Of a stretch of 64,000 nucleotides of DNA, positions 57,935 to 64,000 are shown one piece after another. The notes beneath the pieces are model-generated. The model saw nothing but the letters and a program-made list of their open reading frames with translations. It ran no database searches and was not told the DNA's origin. Made by a program: the position numbers and the translations under genes. The stretch's first letter is position 1. The number at the start of each line of letters is the position of its first letter. This DNA is from Equus caballus (taxonomy: Eukaryota; Chordata; Mammalia; Perissodactyla; Equidae). The stretch covers positions 51,744,101 to 51,808,100 of the forward strand of contig NC_091699.1 in the NCBI RefSeq assembly GCF_041296265.1, written 5' to 3'.

Positions 57935-58241
57935 ATGGAATACTACTCAGCCATAAAAAAGGATAAAATCATCCCATTCACAACAACATGGATGGATCTT
58001 GAGGGTATTATGTTAAGTGAAATAAGCCAGACAGAGGAAGATGAACTCTGTATGACTCCACTCATAGGTGGAAGTTAAACATGTAGACAAAAAGAACTGA
58101 TTGGTGGTTACCAGGGGAAAGGGGGGGGTGGGGGGAGGGCACAAAGGGTGAAGGGGTGCACCTACAACATGACAGACAATAATGTACAACTGAAATTTCA
58201 CAAGGTTGTAAACTATCATAATCTTAATAAAAAGAAAAAAA
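57342..58241 (+). mobile_element. 5'-truncated L1 inserted in the ERV
   Basis: About 900 bp with a target-site duplication GGAAATTGACAA at 57,330-57,341 and 58,242-58,253, and an A-rich tail. It carries the end of ORF2 in one uninterrupted frame to the stop at 58,078: [19 protein letters not shown], the [20 protein letters not shown] cysteine motif and EYYSAI. The 3' UTR has G-runs at 58,113-58,139. The open frame and intact duplication mark it as much younger than the L1 at 10.7 kb, and younger than the ERV it interrupts. It lacks ORF1 and most of ORF2, so it is not autonomous. Confidence 0.93.
57892..57931. repeat. (TA)n microsatellite inside L1 ORF2
   Basis: About 19 TA units within the TGGTATATAxACA stretch of L1 ORF2. 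It encodes alternating Ile-Tyr between WYIY and TMEYYSAI and keeps the frame. Confidence 0.95.
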
Positions 58242-58253
58242 GGAAATTGACAA

Positions 58254-60110
58254 AGAAATTTGGTTACTTTTGTGACATAAAACACCTTAAAATAATAACC
58301 AGAATTATGCCTGATAACCAGGATAGATAAGAATTTTAGGAATGTCATATAATTTTTTAAACATCTATATCAATAACTTTTACCCACAAAATACCATAGG
58401 TCCCTTTGACACAGTGTTTAGTTATGCGTTTAACCATAGTGACAACTAAAGACTTTTAGGCAAATTCAGAGGATCAAACAGCTGTAAGACCTTAGCGCCT
58501 GTGATTAAAGACTTGCTAAACAATACAGGATATTTATTTTGATAAAACATACAATCCCTTCTGCTAGACAACTTAAAGAAAAAACTTTCCATACTCTCTT
58601 TACCAAGAGCAGACTAGAAGTTCAGGAGAATTATCCTTTGAGAGAAAAACCAACGTTTAATTTCTGCACCAGCTTATTTTTAACATTAAAACTCATTTAC
58701 TTTAATATTAGTCAACTTCACCAGCATAAAACTCCTTTCAGAATTGCTCCCTCACAAACCTTCCACTACTTTCTTTTCACCTTCAGAATTCGTCCCAAAT
58801 TTTCTTCCCTTCTGGTACTTTAGGACAAATTTATCTTTCTTAACCCAACAAACAAACATATCTCACTCTTTATACCTTCTTTACTGAAAACATACATTTT
58901 ACTTTCCTTAGATACAAAGATGTTTTCCTTTTAAATTTTTAGTGGCTTTAATTACATATATCAATTAAATTTTTAACCCTTACAGACCCTAGTAAAAACT
59001 AAAAAGTAAGCAACTATGAACTGTGTTTTATATTAGCATACTGTGGTTTGGCAAATTTATAAATACTTTTCATAATTTCTAGAAACATGCTACTTCGTGG
59101 TAAAATACAAGACATGTTTACTGATAGACCCAAACTCCTTTTAGTTTCTTTGTAATAAGAAGCCAAAAGTAGATAAACATATATTTAATAATTAATGTCT
59201 AATATATTATTTGGAAATGATCTAAATACTCAATGAATGTTATCATTTAAATTGACCTAGCAAGACTTCAAACTTTCAAGTTACCAAAAAGATTCTGGAA
59301 TTTATTTTAAATATACATGTCATAAGACATAATTATTTTAAAAAGTTTACCTAACACTTGTAGCTTTTTCACATCTGTTTAGTTTACTCGATCCCAACAA
59401 TTATTTAGATTGCCTATAAAACTTCATGAGACATTAGTCAAAATTAGCCATCATTTAAGTTATTATTTTTGTTAACCAGTTTTGTAATAGAGATAACATC
59501 AGCTTATTTGACCAATAAATGTAGAAGAAAGGCTGCATGTCTGCATCATATCCAGTGCTAACTCTGGAGGACATGTCCATTTTAATCAAACCAACATACT
59601 TAAATAAGCTTTCATTTACCAAAGATTAATTTATATCATGTTAACTTGAAAGACAGTTGAGTTAGGTTCTATAATATTTACAATTTACACAAGCGCTTAT
59701 TTTTAGCCAATTGAACAAAGCTCTTAATTGTAGTCATATCATCTGGAGGTAAAAATATCATACACATCTAACATACATATAGACACACATGCACAGAGTC
59801 TCCACACCTATTGTTTTAAAAGTTACTGCCATGAATCAGGTACAGTAATACAAAGCTCCCTAGTTATGAATCCAAATTTTTTTTTGAGCCTTTTTAGTAA
59901 TATTTGTGGAGAAGACACTCAAGATGCTAGATTTTTGGCAAGGGCACGCTTATGGCCACGTTTTTGGCCTTTTCCCTTTCCTTTTTTCTTCAGTCTTAGA
60001 AATTAGTGATGGGCTAGATAGTCCCCAGAGGATTTGCAGGCTCTTTGAGATGAGGGAAGTGGGTGGAGCCTGAACCACCTCTAGAGCTGCTTTTCTAGCC
60101 TCACAGGATT
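58254..60110 (-). other. ERV interior, A/T-rich, non-coding in appearance
   Basis: A/T-rich sequence between the L1 insertion and the gag-like piece. No long frame and no recognisable pol or env motif on either strand. Confidence 0.45.
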
Positions 60111-60345
60111 TTTTTAAAGATAGTTGCTCTTGATTTCCCAGAAACTGGGTTGTAACTCAAATGATAGTATAGGTTGATCTACCTGTCCAACTACATAATA
60201 AAGGTACACAGAGAGAAATCTCTCAAGTTTTCTCCAAGATGGAGTTTCTGGGGCATAATCCATCCAATTGAAAATGTTTCCAATTAAAATGCACCCAAGG
60301 GGTGAGTCTCCGGGGATGCTTGGGGTATTCCCCATAGCAGTAAAG
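60111..60345 (-). pseudogene. gag-like (matrix start) fossil
   Basis: A leftward frame with MGNTPSIPGDSPLGCIL resembles the MGNxxSxPxxSPLxCIL start of gag matrix in class I (gamma-like) ERVs. Only the beginning is recognisable. It lies about 1.4 kb downstream of the primer-site-like stretch beside the inner LTR at 61.77 kb. Broken fossil. Confidence 0.55.
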
Positions 60346-61773
60346 CCGGTGTCTGACTGACAGTGGGCTGGAGAAAGGGTGCAGAGCCCAAGTGTGGGCA
60401 TCGATATAGTTATAAGATGTAGTCAGGTCCCGCTCAGCCCAGGCACTTAGCCCCTGAGCCAGCACAAGGTGAGCCAAGGGAAGCAGGAGGCAAAGGCCTG
60501 GAGCTGGCCGGAGGCTGGGGCTCCCAGCACCGGGGTTGAGAGTTAAGTCCCTGGAAAAAATGTTTCAAGCTTTCAATTTACCAAAGATCCAGGTTCTGCT
60601 CAGGTCCAGCCTGAACTTAACCTCGACTTGGTGACAATAGAGGAGATGACAAAGGAAACAGACAAAGAAAGGAAAAGAGGAGATCAGGCCTCACCCTCGT
60701 GGCCTCTTCCAGAGGTTTATCAAAATAAGGGTCATACAACAGTTCTCATGCCGGGGCACACAACACGGGCAGGACAGTTCACAGAATAAATTACAGGTCT
60801 CCTATCCTTATACCCGACTCAGTAGGCATCTAAAATACTCAACGAGTCAACTGCCAAGAGAGGGTACCCCATTTGGGGTCACCGGGGTGATCAGGCCCAG
60901 AAACCAGAGTGGGGGCTCCCAGGGGCGGATCCTTTGACACTTTAAAGATTTCTCTGTTTCTCAATTGCAAAGCTCAAAAGGAGCCCAAAATGGCCACTGT
61001 AACTTTAAGAGAGATGAAAGAAAAGGGTCCATTACCTTGAAAATCCCCCCTAAACCTAGGGCAGCGTCCTACCCGTTGTTCCTCCTGTGGAGTTCCTATA
61101 GCAAGGGGTGATGGGGACATCCCCCTGCATTGCATCCCTTGTATATCTTCCCTATTATGCCTGGCAGTAATAGGCGCCTGGTGAATGGTCTCAGAGATAA
61201 AAGAATAGAGAAAAACAGTGAAGAATTTTCCACCCATCTGGGGGACATTCTACCCAATTGCATCCTGGAGCTGTTCTCCCAAGAAAGGGTTCCCATACTC
61301 AACCAGAGGTTAGAGTTTGTTACTTTCCTTGAACCAGAGTCCCAGTTGGGACTTTCCCGAGGTTCAGAGTGTGGTCAGGAGCCATAGGGAGGGATTCCAA
61401 ACCAGCCTTAGGAAAAGAAACCTGCTGCAGGAGTCTTGGAGATTGGCGGCCGTCCTGATGAGTTACGTGGTCTACCTGTGGCCATGTAAAATTTATATAT
61501 TAGAGATAGGATTAGGAAGGAATGGTTTGATTTGTTCTTCATCACCCTCAGGCTTAAGGTACTGGTTCTCTTCGGGTTGAATGCCATGGTTTGCCCCATA
61601 AAGTAGCCATGGGCAGCAAACGTGGATTCATACAGCTGTCCAAGAAGGTTCCTGATGGAGAGGTGAATTTAGATCCATCCTTGAAAAAGAGAAAGGCACA
61701 AGGAAGAAAAGTGCACTTACCAGAACTTCAGCTCACAAGCTGGTGAAGCAAGATCTCCATACGGGCCACCAGA

Positions 61774-62290
61774 AGAAGGGATGCAGGCTCTGCAAGCCAA
61801 GGAGTCGAAAGAAAGATTTCTTGGACTCTCAGGGTCTGGTAGTAGTACTCCTTTATTCAGAGAATAGCGTGGGGACAGGACCCATGGGCAGGACTTTATC
61901 AATAGGTCATGGCCTTATAATATTGGACAGGGAAGTATTCCCAGTTAGACATTTTAAAACATACTCAGGCAAAGTTGATATAACCTCTTTATAAAAAAAA
62001 ATCAGCTCAAGCATTCTAATCTTTATAAACTTATCAACACTTACACTTTTATTTTTCATCATTTCAATTGTAACCTGAGTCAGGGGCTTAAAGCTAGTCA
62101 CTGTTTTTCTGTGTGTGTGTTTCTTTTTTAATTTGGCCTTTTCATATGTACCGATAAAAATTATGATGAGAACTCTCACAAATTTTTTCCCCCAATTTAG
62201 AAGTTTTCCCAATTTAAATGATCCATCGTCTGGCCATATTGACGAGTAGGATCTTAAAAGCAACTCAGCCAATAAGCTTAACTGTGGACA
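61774..62290 (-). mobile_element. Inner LTR with leader, class I ERV family B
   Basis: A fossil LTR whose minus strand has CCCATGGGTCCTGTCCCCAC, an AATAAA signal near 61,853-61,858, CCCTGAGAGTCCAAGAAATC and CTTTCGACTCC, followed at 61,754-61,771 by a TGGTGGCCCGTATGGAG primer-site-like stretch and, within about 50 bases, a CTGGTAAGT splice-donor-like motif near 61,720. Boundaries are approximate. The same family occurs at 35.63-36.02 kb. Confidence 0.65.
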
Positions 62291-62599
62291 GGGGAGGCGT
62301 CCCCAAAAGAGATCCAGAAACGTTCACTCCCAAAAATAGTCTAAGAAAGTAAAGGCCTTCCTTGCACAGCAAGCAACAAAGGTTGAGATGACAAACACCC
62401 CTCATGAAAGCAGTAGGGACCCCCTATGACAAACTCCCCTGAGAGCTAACACAGCCAGACAAAGAGAGTGTGTCCCGGCACCCCAGTCTACTCCACTGGC
62501 CACCAAGATGTGTGCCAGTACATGCCTCCTCCAGATGGCGGAGACCAGAAAATTCACAAAACCAAGCTCTCAAGACATAGAACAAGACAAAAGGCCCAG

Positions 62600-63214
62600 A
62601 CAACAGGCTTATAGAGGTGTCTGTACCTTATGACAAACAACAAAAAAAGACAGACGAGGAAAAGTACTCTCTCTGGGAGGAAAAGGATCTACAACCAACG
62701 GGTGCTCAACCAAATCCCAGAGTTGCTGAATCCAAGAAGCTAGCGACAAGAAATTTTCACATATTGAGGTATATAGGGTAACTATTCGAGTTCAAAACTG
62801 ATTCGGCTTGAACTAGAAAGCCTGACTTATGGCCTATCAAACACACATTGTACATCTGCTTATCCATTAAAGTAAGGACTCTCTTGAGAGAAAGAATGCA
62901 TACTTCCGCTCCTGTGACCTATTGGTAACAACACCTTATTGGTAACGCCCTATTGGTAACGCCTGGATTAGTCCCTTTCCTGGCATCATGGTCATGTTGA
63001 CCCGCTAATTTGCAACCGAATACCTCTTTGAAAATGTATCCTGGGTGTGTCCAATGTATCTTCTTTGTTCTGAAAAGATATAAGACAGTACTGAAACTCA
63101 CACTTCTCTGGAATGCCTTCTAAGGCCTTCCCCGGTGATAATCTTCACTTTGGCTCATAATAAACTCACCCCAATTTTGATTTATAGGTTGGTTATGGAT
63201 TATTTGCATTGACA
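62600..63214 (+). mobile_element. Inner LTR of a third family, opposite strand
   Basis: Plus-strand LTR-like fossil: AGTTCAAAACTGATTCGGCT, three ATTGGTAAC units at about 62,922-62,964, a GATATAAGACAGT TATA-like motif near 63,078, and an AATAAA signal near 63,160. The right end is near a TTTGCATTGACA close at 63,214; the left end is uncertain. Opposite in direction to the surrounding ERV. Confidence 0.55.
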
Positions 63215-63420
63215 CTAGCCTCACCAAAATTCCCCCCACTAGTCTAAAATTAGAAAAGCAAAAATTCTCACCACTCCTGCTTCCATTGGACCCTGCAAGC
63301 AGAGATCCGGGAGACTGACGTCGTAAGAACTCTTAGCTCTTGCCAGCTCTCATCAGGGGTCCAGGATCTCTTGGTTGCAAGCAGTCCAGGAGTGAGCAGT
63401 GTCCAGCCAGTGAAATTTTA

Positions 63421-63440
63421 TCCCATCCAAGTCGCCAAAC
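63421..63440 (-). other. Primer-binding-site-like stretch of the ERV fossil
   Basis: Immediately inside the 5' LTR on the minus strand is GTTTGGCGACTTGGATGGGA, whose TGG start and spacing fit a retroviral primer site. The tRNA is not assigned. Confidence 0.5.
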
Positions 63441-63973
63441 TGTAGGGGAGGAAGACATTTACTCTACCTGCTCTGGGTCCTTCTGGCTGGACAACAAATT
63501 AAATTCACATGGCACAGAATAACAGGAGAAAATTAAACAAAGCTTTACAACATGTATACATGGGAGAGACCCAGAAAAACTGAGTAACTCACCAAAATGG
63601 CAGAAGCTCTCACCTTATATCCTCAGCTAAAGACAAAGGAGGATGTTGGGATTGGGGGGAGTCAGTTATGGGAGATTACCAGAAAAGCACAGTAAACAAG
63701 GGTAAGGTTATAATGCAGATTTAAGTCCTTGCCTTCCACATTGATTAAGAGTTTCTAGAGATAAGGTCATCCCCCCTTCTTCCTGGTACAGAGAGGAAGA
63801 CACATTTACAGATGGAGATTTTCTTTACAAATGTAAATGTCTCTTAACAAAGGGTAAGTAAATTCTGCTTTTCAGAGTTTCTCTCATGTTTGAAGTTTTT
63901 AAAAGTAACCAGCCCAAAATAATCCTCATGCCAAAGAGACATGTCTTTGGGTGGCCAATTCCAGTCCCCAGCA
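63441..63973 (-). repeat. 5' LTR of the ERV fossil (family A)
   Basis: TGTAGGGGAGGAAG at 63,441 to CAGTCCCCAGCA at 63,973. Similar along its full length to the LTRs at 55,041, 38,341 and 2,915. Confidence 0.88.
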
Positions 63974-64000
63974 ACCACATTTGCAAACTGCAGCTTTCAG

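Larger units (their letters stand above)
55041..63973 (-). mobile_element. Class I endogenous retrovirus fossil with paired LTRs
   Basis: A leftward provirus fossil of about 8.9 kb. Its 5' LTR is at 63,441-63,973 and its 3' LTR at 55,041-55,572; both are about 530 bp and start TG and end CA. A purine-rich tract (AAAGGAGGGA on the minus strand) abuts the 3' LTR and a TGGCGACTTGGATGGGAT primer-site-like stretch follows the 5' LTR. Flanks ACTA and ACCA fit a 4-bp duplication. By hand count the LTRs differ at roughly 40 of 530 positions (7-8%), suggesting about 15-25 million years at usual mammalian rates. The interior is mostly non-coding in appearance, is broken throughout, and holds an L1 insertion and two other LTR families, so it is a mosaic. 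Confidence 0.8.

Noticed and set aside
54677-64000. CCR2 coding sequence upstream of CCR5
   Set aside because: No seven-transmembrane frame exists to the right of CCR5; the interval is taken up by the ERV fossil. CCR2 presumably lies beyond the window.
1-64000. CRISPR arrays, bacterial operons or phage modules
   Set aside because: The sequence is vertebrate nuclear DNA: spliced receptor genes, SINEs, LINEs and LTRs; no direct-repeat/spacer pattern occurs.

Overview
This is mammalian nuclear DNA carrying two intact chemokine-receptor genes in a sea of interspersed repeats. Seven or more tRNA-headed SINEs of the ERE type (head with a GGCCGGCCC-like start, body with a GAGGAAGATTAGCCCTGAGCTAAC-like motif seen in reverse) point to a perissodactyl (horse, rhinoceros or tapir); I cannot choose among these from the sequence.

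Genes. Both genes read leftward (minus strand). CCR5 has its one coding exon at 44,562-45,620, an intron from 45,632 to 47,226 and a conserved non-coding exon at 47,227-47,520 whose upstream part is also the proximal promoter. CCRL2 (ACKR5), its downstream neighbour, has its coding exon at 18,156-19,217 and a probable non-coding first exon at about 19,555-19,690. The order CCR5 then CCRL2 in the same direction matches the chemokine-receptor cluster on human 3p21.31. CCR2 (expected to the right) and LTF (expected to the left) are not visible in the window. CCR5 is a signalling receptor for CCL3/4/5-type chemokines; CCRL2 is an atypical, non-signalling receptor that binds chemerin and shows it to CMKLR1.

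Layout. 0-10 kb: an ERE SINE, then a leftward hAT-Charlie DNA transposon with a decayed BED/hAT transposase (about 1.8-5.44 kb), itself split by two LTR insertions, one of which holds a further ERE; then MIR, a second hAT relic, an MLT1 LTR and an L1 fragment. 10.7-16.8 kb: a nearly full-length, decayed L1 on the plus strand. 18-20 kb: CCRL2. 21-44 kb: mostly old LINE (L2/CR1-like, L1), MIR, hAT fragments, MLT1, LTRs and EREs, plus a G-rich tract at 34.37 kb. 44-48 kb: CCR5. 49-55 kb: MIR, L1 pieces and two EREs. 55.04-63.97 kb: a leftward class I (gamma-like) endogenous retrovirus fossil bounded by two about 530-bp LTRs, with a 0.9-kb L1 inserted in it and two other LTR families inside it.

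I found no evidence for a novel gene system. The points most worth a second look are the C-terminal extension of CCRL2 that ends in a stop codon overlapping an AATAAA signal, the four-layer nested transposon at 1.8-5.4 kb, the recurring pairing of two LTR families at 35 kb and 55-64 kb, and lineage changes at CCR5 tail and N-terminal modification sites. Comparisons with human proteins and the human CCR5 5' region are from memory and were not run as alignments.
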